Below are positions 16,676-23,877 of a DNA stretch of 64,000 nucleotides, in pieces. The notes beneath the pieces are model-generated. The model did not search any database. It saw only the letters and a program-made list of their open reading frames with translations, and was not told the DNA's origin. Both the position numbers and the translations under genes were made by a program. Position 1 is the first letter of the stretch, and every line of letters starts with the position of its first letter. This DNA is from Paenarthrobacter sp. AR 02 (GTDB taxonomy: Bacteria; Actinomycetota; Actinomycetes; Actinomycetales; Micrococcaceae): NCBI RefSeq assembly GCF_021538675.1, contig NZ_JAJUKH010000002.1:310001-374000 (forward strand). The letters run 5' to 3'.

Positions 16676-17838
16676 GAAGTGGGTCCTTTGCTTGAGGTCA
16701 ATTCGGTGGGGCCGTTTTCCCGCGAGAAAGAGGCGATGACTTCGGTGTAATGGCGGACCAGGTCGGCGCTGAGCACAGGCCACGTCCTGCCCTGGACAGA
16801 CGCGGCTGCTGCCGTTGCGAACGCGCGGCGCTTGGCGTCGTCGCCCATCAGATCCTGCACGTAATCGCGCAGCTGGGTGAGGTTCCCGGGCTCGTAGAGC
16901 CAGCCGGTGCGCGAGTTCTCCACGAGGTCCAAGGGGCCGCCGCGTCCGGTAGCCACCACGGGAACGCCCGACGCCATGGCTTCCTGGATGGTTTGGCAGA
17001 AGGTTTCGAACTCGCCGGGATGGACGAACAGGTCAAAGGAGGCAACAGCTTCGGCCAGGGCATCCCCGCCAAGGAAGCCCGTAAATACAGCGCCCGGCAG
17101 CGCAGCTTCAAGGGAGGCGCGCTGCGGGCCATCGCCCACAATCACCAGCTTCGTGTTCGGCAGATCAGCGAGCACGGCGAGGTCCTCAACCTGTTTCTCC
17201 ACGGCGAGCCGGCCGACGTAGCCGATGATGCGGTGACCGTCGGGCGCTACTTGGCTGCGCCACGCCGTCGAACGTTTAGCGGGGTTGAAGCGCGCGGTAT
17301 CCACACCGCGACGCCACATATCCACGCGCAGGATGCCGCGACCGCGCAACTGGTTCAGCGCGAATGTGGACGGCACAAGGGTTCGGGTTGCCAGGAGGTG
17401 GATGTTGTCCACACGGTTCCATGCCCAGTTCTCCAGGAACGGCACGCCATAGCGGGCGGCGTAGCTGGGAACCTCGGTTTGATAGATCGCCATGCTCGGG
17501 ATGCCGAGTTGGTGGGCGGCCTGCACGGCGCGCCAGCCGAGGACGAACGGGGAGGCGAGGTGCACCACGTCGGGCGAGAAATCGGCAAGGATTCGCTTGA
17601 CCCGATTCACACCACCCAACGCGACCCGCACATTCGTGTAGCCAGCCAGCGGCACCGAGGGAAGCCGGTGCACATACGCACCCTTCTCGACGCTCGAAAC
17701 ATCAGTGTCCGACGTCGACGGCGCGATCACCATCACCTCATCCCCGCGCTCTTGCAGATGCTCCAGCACCCGCAGTATCGAGTGGGTTACCCCATTCATC
17801 AATGGCAGGAATGATTCGGCGACGATTGCGATCCTCAC
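16672..17838 (-). CDS. GT4 family glycosyltransferase (MgtA/PimB-like)
   Basis: The protein has 388 residues from GTG 17838, chosen because the fold begins MRIAIVAESFLPLMNGVTHS. GYVGRLAVEKQVEDL is the donor-binding loop and EFETFCQTIQEAMASG contains the E-x7-E motif of retaining GT4 enzymes. It resembles actinobacterial alpha-mannosyltransferases of the MgtA type. In mycobacteria and corynebacteria MgtA mannosylates glucuronosyl diacylglycerol, so coupling to ugd (4-bp overlap), the source of UDP-glucuronate, suggests the same glycolipid pathway. That link is inference. Confidence 0.85.
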   Translation of the reverse strand: MRIAIVAESFLPLMNGVTHSILRVLEHLQERGDEVMVIAPSTSDTDVSSVEKGAYVHRLPSVPLAGYTNVRVALGGVNRVKRILADFSPDVVHLASPFVLGWRAVQAAHQLGIPSMAIYQTEVPSYAARYGVPFLENWAWNRVDNIHLLATRTLVPSTFALNQLRGRGILRVDMWRRGVDTARFNPAKRSTAWRSQVAPDGHRIIGYVGRLAVEKQVEDLAVLADLPNTKLVIVGDGPQRASLEAALPGAVFTGFLGGDALAEAVASFDLFVHPGEFETFCQTIQEAMASGVPVVATGRGGPLDLVENSRTGWLYEPGNLTQLRDYVQDLMGDDAKRRAFATAAAASVQGRTWPVLSADLVRHYTEVIASFSRENGPTELTSSKGPTS

Positions 17839-17995
17839 GCCTTCAACGGTGGTCGGGGCGGTTGGCGGTGCGGGTGCGGGCGGGTGGCCTGTGGAGGAAG
17901 AGTTGGTTAACAGGCGGTTCTTAGTTTTGTCCGGGCCCGCTTGTAGACTCCCTTTAACGGACGCGCTCAGGCGTCCTTTATCTGGGGGTTCTGCC

Positions 17996-19897
17996 ATGGT
18001 TGCTGCTGGGGATAATCCGCGCGCGCATTTTAAGGTTTCGCGACCGGGCTTAAGACGGCGAGGTGGGGTACGACGACGGCGCCGGGCAGCGGCGGGAACT
18101 GTCGCCGTCGGACTGGCGCTGGGGCTGTTGTCGGGAACCTTGGGTTCGCCCGCTGTAGCGGACGATCTCACCCGCGTTGTCCCCGTCGGCGAGCGTCCAA
18201 CGGGTATAGCCGTGAATCCGGCCACCAACAAGGCGTATGTGGCCACCTTTGACGGTGTCGAGGTGGTTGACGGCGAGCTCTCCGGTGGCCTCCTGTACAC
18301 GGGGGACATGCCGGTGGACGTCGCGGTGAACCCCGTGACGAACAAGGTTTTCGTCAGCGAAATCGGTGGTGCCGTGGCCGTGGTCGATGGTGCCAGTCGC
18401 GCAGTGACCTCAGTTCCCGTCGGTGCGAACCCGGGCAGGCTTGCAGTGAACCCGGTGACGAACAAGACCTACGTCGCATGGCAGAACGGCGTGAAAGTGA
18501 TCGACGGTGCCACTCTCACCGCCACTGCTTTGCCGGTAGCCGGCGCCCAGGAGATCGCGGTGAACTCGACCACCGGCAAGGTCTACATTTTGGGTGGCGG
18601 AGTCATCAAAGTGATTGGCGCTGGTGGTGTGGTGACCTCTACCATCAGCATCGGCGCCGGCGGCATCTTGGATCTAGCCATCAACGAAACCACGAACAAG
18701 ATCTACTTCACCACCCTGGGCAAGTATGGTGCTGGGGTCCGCGTGATTGACGGCATGACGGACACCATTACTGACACGATTCCGACCACAAACAACGTGG
18801 GCAAACTGGCAGTGAACCCGGTGACCAACACCGTATACGTCGCTGGGGACAGCGAGGGCATCGACGGGTTCGTGCAGGTCATTGACCCAGCCACAAAGAC
18901 ACAGGTCGCCAAACTGCGAACCCCCTCTCGTGTCACCGACATTCTGGTCAACTCCAGAGGCAACAAGGCTTACGCGCTCCTGCAAGGGAGGGGAGTCACC
19001 GTGGTGGATGGCGAAAACCGCTTCTCCGCCGTGTTCTCCGGACAGGATCCCCTGGACGCCGCGGTCAACCCGAACACCGGCAAGGTCTACGTCTCCAACA
19101 ACGGAAGTGCCTCCGTGTCCGTGATTGACGGCTCTGTTGCAGCGCCCGTTAAGAACGACTTCAACGGTGATTCGCATCCTGACGTGTTGGCGCGCGACGT
19201 ATCCGGCGCGCTGTGGCTGTACCCGGGCAACGGATCGGGCGGCTGGCTCCAGCGCGTCCAAGTCGGCCAAGGCTGGAACGTGATGACGGCCCTGATCGCG
19301 CCGGGAGACTTCAACGGCGACTCGTTTGCCGACGTTTTGGCGCGCGACGGCGGGGGTCTCCTGTGGCTATACCCGGGCAACGGTGCAGGCGGGCTCGGAA
19401 CCCGGGTGCTGGTTGGTAGCGGTTGGGAAAACATGAGCGCCATCGAGCCCATCAACTTCTTTGGCGCCGGCTTTGGGGACGTCGTGGCCCGCGACCGTGG
19501 TGGGGCCTTGTGGCTGTACCGGGGCGACGGAAAGGGTGGCTGGTTGCCCCGGATGTGGGTTGATTCGGGCTGGTCGGCATTGTCTGAAATCACTGGCGCC
19601 GACGACTTCAACGGCGACGGCGTCACCGACCTCGTGGCCCGCGACAGCGCTGGGACCTTGTGGTTGTACCCGCCCAAGGGAACCAGCGGATGGCTGCCCC
19701 GCCAGGTCACCGGTCAAGGTTGGAACGCGATGAACTCACTGGTTGGACCCGGCGATTTCGACGGCGACGGGCGGGCTGATCTGCTGGCCCGGGACTCCAG
19801 CGGTGGGCTGTGGTTGTACTCCGGTCAAGGAGGATCGGCATGGCCCACGGCGAAGCAGGTTGGGGCTGGGTGGAATGTGATGACGGCACTTCTTTGA
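17996..19897 (+). CDS. Secreted beta-propeller (YVTN-like) plus VCBS/FG-GAP repeat protein
   Basis: The protein has 633 residues from ATG 17996, with GGGGG upstream. An Arg-rich N-terminus (RRRGGVRRRRR) and a hydrophobic segment ending SPAVADD look like a Tat-type or long Sec signal. Residues about 55-370 hold some eight repeats of roughly 40 residues with the recurring phrase AVNPVTNKVYV, typical of YVTN propellers. The last 240 residues hold five repeats with DFNGDSHPDVLARD and LWLYPGNG, the calcium-binding FG-GAP/VCBS pattern. It probably has two propellers for surface binding. It is transcribed divergently from the ugd/GT operon. Confidence 0.85.
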   Translation: MVAAGDNPRAHFKVSRPGLRRRGGVRRRRRAAAGTVAVGLALGLLSGTLGSPAVADDLTRVVPVGERPTGIAVNPATNKAYVATFDGVEVVDGELSGGLLYTGDMPVDVAVNPVTNKVFVSEIGGAVAVVDGASRAVTSVPVGANPGRLAVNPVTNKTYVAWQNGVKVIDGATLTATALPVAGAQEIAVNSTTGKVYILGGGVIKVIGAGGVVTSTISIGAGGILDLAINETTNKIYFTTLGKYGAGVRVIDGMTDTITDTIPTTNNVGKLAVNPVTNTVYVAGDSEGIDGFVQVIDPATKTQVAKLRTPSRVTDILVNSRGNKAYALLQGRGVTVVDGENRFSAVFSGQDPLDAAVNPNTGKVYVSNNGSASVSVIDGSVAAPVKNDFNGDSHPDVLARDVSGALWLYPGNGSGGWLQRVQVGQGWNVMTALIAPGDFNGDSFADVLARDGGGLLWLYPGNGAGGLGTRVLVGSGWENMSAIEPINFFGAGFGDVVARDRGGALWLYRGDGKGGWLPRMWVDSGWSALSEITGADDFNGDGVTDLVARDSAGTLWLYPPKGTSGWLPRQVTGQGWNAMNSLVGPGDFDGDGRADLLARDSSGGLWLYSGQGGSAWPTAKQVGAGWNVMTALL

Positions 19898-19991
19898 CGC
19901 CGGCAACTCGAGGAGGCTCCTGCGCCTTGGGTTGTGCACATGTCGGGCCCTCCATTGTCCGTCGAAACTCAACCTACCGTGGACTCAAGAG

Positions 19992-20300
19992 GTGGAGCCG
20001 CCGCCTACCCAACCGCTCAAGGCGGCGATCTATACTCGAATATCCGAGGACCGCGCCGGCGGAGGGCTCGGGGTGGCGAGTCAAGTGGCGGATTGCCGCG
20101 CGTTCGCAGAAGCGCATGGGGTCCTCGTGACAGAAGTATTCACGGATAACAGTCTAGGCGGCGTACTCAGGCAGGCCGCGCCCGGGCTTCCGTAAAATGC
20201 TGGACGCCGTAGCGGCCGGAAGAGTGGACGTGGTGCAGGCATGGCACCCAGCCCGTCTAACCCTGAGCCTCCTTGAGTTGGAGGAATACATCGACCTGTC
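19992..20300 (+). pseudogene. Fragment of a large serine recombinase, frameshifted and truncated
   Basis: KAAIYTRISEDRAGGGLGVA contains the catalytic serine motif YTRxS of resolvase/invertase-type recombinases, followed by ADCRAFAEAHG and EVFTDNSLGG. The frame then breaks at about 20190 and resumes in another frame as RKMLDAVAAGRVDVVQAWHP and LLELEEYIDL, the next conserved block. Everything after that is missing. Only about 100 of the usual 450 or more residues remain, so it is the debris of an integrated phage or element. Confidence 0.85.
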
Positions 20301-20349
20301 CGATAAGTCCCGTGTGCCCTGCCCCGCAGCAGCTTCGATATCGCGCTTT

Positions 20350-21471
20350 TCACGCAGGATTCTCAATCTCGTGTTGCTCGCTCTGGTAAGCGCCAAGGGC
20401 CTCAAAGCGTGCATCCCATTGACTGACGATATCGTTCGCCTCGGCTACAAAGTGCTCGGAGTTGTGCAAGTTTTGGACGGCCTGCCTTAGCTTCGAGCTG
20501 TACTGAGTAGGGTCGTCGTCGAAGGTCCAGCCTGAACCTTCGTCAGTTGCCCTGATGGAGAGCATCGCCTCGCTGATGCCGTACCTCAGATCGGCAAGCA
20601 ATGGCGTCAATCGTGGTTCGCGCTCGACTAAGCGAATTGCGGCGGTAACGTGAGGGTCGAGTGCAATGGTCAGACGGTGGTAGTTCCTTGCTTCGTTCAG
20701 GCGTTTGTCGCTCAGGGGTGCAATCTCTGACCCCAGCTTCGCCCAGACCGAGAGGAATTGGCCACTAAGTCCACGTTGTTGGCGGTAGACGCGACTTGCT
20801 CGCTGCGTTAGTTCTGCCCACGCAGCATTCCACTGGCGACGAGCTACGGGGTCGAAGTCGACAGCGTTAACCCAGTCCGGGAGGAGGGTGTTGATCTCAC
20901 CGATTACTTGATCAACGGTGGCTTGCTCGTCCTGTTCCTCCGTCTGCTCCCTGCTTCGCAGGTCGGCCTGTGCCTCTTCCTGGAGTTGCATGATACGTAG
21001 CGCGAGTTGGTTGACTGCGGTGAGTACCTCGGGGGCTCCTTCCCCCATTAGGCGATACTTAGTCCAATCGACATATTGCGTGCGCGCAAGGAGCGCAAGA
21101 ACTTCGTCATCACTGTCTTCTCGCATGTCGGGAACGTTTATCAGCAGTATGGGTAGCAGGAGCTTGGCGAAACCTCGACTCGTGGATTCGCCCACGAACG
21201 TCAGGAGCTCCCTACGACACTCTGGGCTCTTCACAAACTTTGGCGTTACCACCGCGATGAAGAAAGGGGCCGTACCTAAAGCGTCGCCAATCTTAGTACG
21301 CCATGCTTCGCCCCAACTGAGGCTGTTTCGATCGAGAAAGATCTGCAAATCATTCCCACTTGAAACCGCATATTCGTTAGCTATCTGCTGGGCCAGCCGA
21401 CGGACATAACCGGACATCCTGTCGTCGTCCTCGTGAGTGTAGCTCCAAAAAGCTTCGTATTCTGAGTCCAT
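20350..21471 (-). CDS. TIR-domain protein (putative NADase, candidate phage defence)
   Basis: The protein has 373 residues. The N-terminal TIR domain runs to about residue 150: EAFWSYTHEDDD is strand A, IFLDRNSLSWGEAW is the BB-loop region, and FFIAVVTPKFVKSPECRREL carries the conserved Cys85-x-x-Glu88, the position of the catalytic glutamate in NAD-cleaving TIR proteins. The remaining 220 residues are helical and charged (AQADLRSREQTEEQDEQATV) with no recognised domain, and may sense a trigger or oligomerise. No partner gene such as ThsA/ThsB is adjacent. It ends about 50 bp from recombinase debris, as is common for defence cargo. Its defence role is inferred. Confidence 0.8.
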   Translation of the reverse strand: MDSEYEAFWSYTHEDDDRMSGYVRRLAQQIANEYAVSSGNDLQIFLDRNSLSWGEAWRTKIGDALGTAPFFIAVVTPKFVKSPECRRELLTFVGESTSRGFAKLLLPILLINVPDMREDSDDEVLALLARTQYVDWTKYRLMGEGAPEVLTAVNQLALRIMQLQEEAQADLRSREQTEEQDEQATVDQVIGEINTLLPDWVNAVDFDPVARRQWNAAWAELTQRASRVYRQQRGLSGQFLSVWAKLGSEIAPLSDKRLNEARNYHRLTIALDPHVTAAIRLVEREPRLTPLLADLRYGISEAMLSIRATDEGSGWTFDDDPTQYSSKLRQAVQNLHNSEHFVAEANDIVSQWDARFEALGAYQSEQHEIENPA

Positions 21472-21606
21472 GAGTTGACTATAGCCGCGCAGTTAAGAGC
21501 AGGATTCCGTGTAGCGGCGCGTTCGGTAGGACAGCGAGAAGACAGAAGAATAGGCGGGGCTTGTATTGCGTTCAACGTTGCCAGGCCTGCCTGGTATGTG
21601 AGCAGC

Positions 21607-22050
21607 TCAGTCCCTAGTCCGACGGTCTCCGCCCCGCGCCCGCTTCAAATCCTTCCGCAGCCCACGGTTATCCGCCCGTAGTTCCCGATTGTGCTGCGTG
21701 AGGCCATGGTTGTCCTCTGTCAGTCCACGATTCTGAGCTTCCAACTCCAGCACGAGCTTCACGCCGGCCAGGTTCAGCCCCTCATCCAGCAACACCCCGA
21801 TCCGGCGCAGGGTCGCCAGGTTCCGTTCGCTGTAGCGGCGGGTGCCGCCGTCGGTCCTCTCGGGGGTGATCAGGCCCTTGCGCTCGTATTGACGGATGTT
21901 CTGCTGTCCTGTGCCAACGAGTTCCGCCGCCACCGAGATCGCGTAGACGCCACGGGCGTCCCGGTCATCAGCGCCACCAATGCCGCCGTCGGACGCGGCG
22001 GCGCCCGATCCGCCGTCGTGCTCCCCAACGGAACTGTCCGAAGCAGCCAT
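21607..22050 (-). CDS. MerR-family regulator, HspR-like
   Basis: The protein has 147 residues from ATG 22050, preceded by GGAGAGG. A low-complexity Gly/Ser/Asp N-terminus leads to a MerR helix-turn-helix (YAISVAAELVGTGQQNIRQY, GLITPERTDGGTRRYSE) and then a helical tail with repeated ENHGLTQHNRELRADN-like heptads that suggest a coiled coil. HspR-type MerR proteins repress chaperone genes. This one is divergent from hsp20, and the shared 140-bp region carries an inverted repeat across the hsp20 promoter. Confidence 0.85.
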   Translation of the reverse strand: MAASDSSVGEHDGGSGAAASDGGIGGADDRDARGVYAISVAAELVGTGQQNIRQYERKGLITPERTDGGTRRYSERNLATLRRIGVLLDEGLNLAGVKLVLELEAQNRGLTEDNHGLTQHNRELRADNRGLRKDLKRARGGDRRTRD

Positions 22051-22084
22051 TCGCAACCTCTCCAAAATTCTTCCGAAAACCTAC

Positions 22085-22113
22085 TTGCACCACTCTCTCA
22101 CCGGTGCTATAAA
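22085..22113 (+). promoter_or_regulatory. Sigma-70-type promoter with inverted repeat, upstream of hsp20
   Basis: TTGCAC (22085-22090), a 17-bp spacer and TATAAA (22108-22113) form a near-ideal promoter. GCACC (22087-22091) and GGTGC (22103-22107) are inverted around the spacer, so a bound dimer would block polymerase. The adjacent MerR regulator is the obvious candidate; the classic HAIR sequence CTTGAGT-N7-ACTCAAG is not present. Confidence 0.65.
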
Positions 22114-22193
22114 AAATCTATACCAGCCAACACAGATCTGGAAGGCTGGACCAACAGAAAAGTCAGCATCAAGATCTAAGGAGTGAGAACAAA

Positions 22194-22616
22194 ATGCTGA
22201 TGCGCACTGACCCGTTCCGCGAATTCGACAGGCTCGCCCAACAGGTTTTTGGCACAACAGCACGCCCCGCCGGCATGCCGATGGACGCCTGGCAGGAAGG
22301 CGAAGAGTTTGTGGTCGCTTTCGATCTGCCTGGTGTGAATCCTGAATCGGTGGACCTCGACGTCGAGCGCAACGTCCTGACCGTTAAGGCAGAACGGAAG
22401 TCGCCAGCGGGCGAGAACACCGAACTGATCGCCGCCGAACGCCCCCAAGGCGTTTTCAGCCGCCAACTGATCCTGGGCGACACCCTGGACACCGACGGCG
22501 TCAAGGCCAGCTACGACGCAGGTGTGCTGACACTCCGCATCCCCGTCGCCGAGAAGGCCAAGCCCCGGCGCATCGAAATCACGTCCAACGAGCAACGACA
22601 GGAAATCAACGCGTAA
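22194..22616 (+). CDS. Small heat-shock protein, Hsp20/alpha-crystallin family
   Basis: The protein has 140 residues: a short N-terminal arm ([20 protein letters not shown]), then the alpha-crystallin domain with [40 protein letters not shown] and the closing [20 protein letters not shown]. It is an ATP-independent holdase chaperone. AAGGAG lies ten bases before the ATG. A strong promoter lies about 80 bp upstream and a 13-bp hairpin follows. It is likely repressed by the divergent MerR regulator. Confidence 0.95.
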   Translation: MLMRTDPFREFDRLAQQVFGTTARPAGMPMDAWQEGEEFVVAFDLPGVNPESVDLDVERNVLTVKAERKSPAGENTELIAAERPQGVFSRQLILGDTLDTDGVKASYDAGVLTLRIPVAEKAKPRRIEITSNEQRQEINA

Positions 22617-22624
22617 TCCACCCT

Positions 22625-22663
22625 CTCCGCTGAGGGCTCGCCCGGGGGTGGCCCTCAGCGGAG
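22625..22663 (+). terminator. Strong hairpin after hsp20
   Basis: CTCCGCTGAGGGC and GCCCTCAGCGGAG form a perfect 13-bp stem with a 13-nt loop just after the hsp20 stop. There is no T-run. Confidence 0.7.
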
Positions 22664-22780
22664 CGCAGGACGGGAGCTTCGGATCGGCCGCAGCATCGGA
22701 AAATGGGCGCAGGCTTCGCGCCACGCCACAGCGCTTGACGCGCAGAGGAAAACGCGGCCCCTGACGTCGCCTCCCGATCG

Positions 22781-22811
22781 GATGGCCCTCGGCTTCGTGC
22801 CGGGGGCCATC
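22781..22811 (+). promoter_or_regulatory. Long hairpin upstream of the J-domain gene
   Basis: GATGGCCCTCGGC, loop TTCGT, GCCGGGGGCCATC form a 13-bp stem with one T-G pair, ending 32 bp before the GTG start. It could attenuate or end transcription coming from hsp20. Apart from this, 22664-22843 shows nothing clear. Confidence 0.5.
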
Positions 22812-22843
22812 TCCCATCCACCGCATCCCACCCGGAACCAGCA

Positions 22844-23245
22844 GTGAATACCCAGCCAGACCACTACGCCACCCTGCACGTGACGCCCGATGCCACCCCG
22901 CGCGAGATCGCACGCGCCTACCGGGCGCTGCTGCGCACCCACCACCCGGACACGCGCCAAGCAACCGACGACGGCGGCACCCCCTCAGCGGGCGACGTTC
23001 AGGAACTGCATGCCATCATGCAGGCGTACGTCGTTTTGTCGGACCCAGGAAAGCGGGCGGCTTACGACCGTACGCGGCGGACCGGCGCTCCCTCGAGTGA
23101 TCGGGGAACGCCCGTGAAAGTCCGCGTGCACCGAACATCGAAATCTGCGCAGGCTCAGACCTCGGAGCAGAGTCCGCTGGCATTTGGCCCACCCCGCTGG
23201 GAGCCCCTTCCACGAAGCACCCGACTTCCAAGGAGAGATTCATGA
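22844..23245 (+). CDS. J-domain protein (short, DnaJ-like)
   Basis: The protein has 133 residues from GTG 22844. A complete J domain fills the first 75 residues, with the HPD tripeptide at 34-36 (RTHHPDTRQ) and the closing AYVVLSDPGKRAAYDRTR. The tail is Ser/Thr/Arg-rich and lacks the Gly-rich, zinc-finger and substrate domains of full DnaJ. It should stimulate a DnaK for a special client. Its stop overlaps the next gene start by 4 bp (ATGA), so both are probably made together. Confidence 0.85.
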   Translation: MNTQPDHYATLHVTPDATPREIARAYRALLRTHHPDTRQATDDGGTPSAGDVQELHAIMQAYVVLSDPGKRAAYDRTRRTGAPSSDRGTPVKVRVHRTSKSAQAQTSEQSPLAFGPPRWEPLPRSTRLPRRDS

Positions 23246-23619
23246 GCGCATGGCGTCCCTACGACGGCCACATCATTCCCGCGTTCTACGAACGGTTCGA
23301 GAAACGCTGGGGAAGAGGGACTGCACCTTTCCTTGACCCTGAAGTTCTGGAGCAACCCATGCCTCGCGCCCAGTGGATCAACCCCGATACGGGCGCGGCC
23401 GTGGCGGTCGTTCCTATCTGGACCGACGACCCCGAGCACAGATCCTTCGGCGTCTTCTACCTACCGCCAGCCGGCGATATTTGGATGCTGCGGCCTGGAC
23501 CCACCACGTTCCTGGAACCCAGCGGAGGAGCGAGTCGAGAGCAGGTGACACTCCGGAACGACGCGTTCAAGAAGGCCGTCAACCATGCCAAGGAGTTCAT
23601 CTACGGGCCACAGTTGTAA
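23242..23619 (+). CDS. Hypothetical protein coupled to the J-domain gene
   Basis: The protein has 125 residues, soluble and rich in Trp and Pro, with SFGVFYLPPAGDIWMLRPGP in the middle and a basic C-terminal end KKAVNHAKEFIYGPQL. No family was recognised. The 4-bp overlap with the J-domain gene points to a shared function, perhaps as its client or adaptor. AAGGAGAG precedes the ATG inside the J-domain gene. Confidence 0.7.
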   Translation: MSAWRPYDGHIIPAFYERFEKRWGRGTAPFLDPEVLEQPMPRAQWINPDTGAAVAVVPIWTDDPEHRSFGVFYLPPAGDIWMLRPGPTTFLEPSGGASREQVTLRNDAFKKAVNHAKEFIYGPQL

Positions 23620-23640
23620 GGGCGTGCCTCGCGAGGGCGG

Positions 23641-23877
23641 CTATCCCTGCAGGACGTCCGGCAGTTCGTCCACGTAGACCGATTGCGGCGGTTCGAAGTA
23701 GATCACCAGAACTTTCTCGCCCACGGCAAAGACACTCGTCTTGTCGAATGGGTAGGCGAAGAACGCGCTTGTCCCGCCATGGAAGGGAAGCATGACTTCG
23801 CCAATGGTTCCAGGCGCGACGGTGCCTGTGACCCTGCCGATCTTTCCGGTCAGACTTCGATCTACCGCTCTAGGCAT
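23641..23877 (-). CDS. NfeD-like OB-fold protein
   Basis: The protein has 78 residues. LTGKIGRVTGTVAPGTIGEV followed by EKVLVIYFEPPQSVYVDELP has the pattern of the small OB-fold domain of NfeD-type proteins, without the membrane part. NfeD genes commonly pair with flotillin/stomatin genes, and here the start overlaps the flotillin stop by 8 bp. It probably binds or regulates the flotillin assembly at the membrane. Confidence 0.7.
   Translation of the reverse strand: MPRAVDRSLTGKIGRVTGTVAPGTIGEVMLPFHGGTSAFFAYPFDKTSVFAVGEKVLVIYFEPPQSVYVDELPDVLQG

Noticed and set aside
16672..18465. Extension of the glycosyltransferase frame to 597 codons
   Set aside because: The extra part overlaps the propeller protein antisense, and the enzyme fold begins exactly at GTG 17838.
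20350..21471. A Thoeris or CBASS operon
   Set aside because: Only the TIR gene is present; no SIR2/SLOG effector, cyclase or other partner gene adjoins it.
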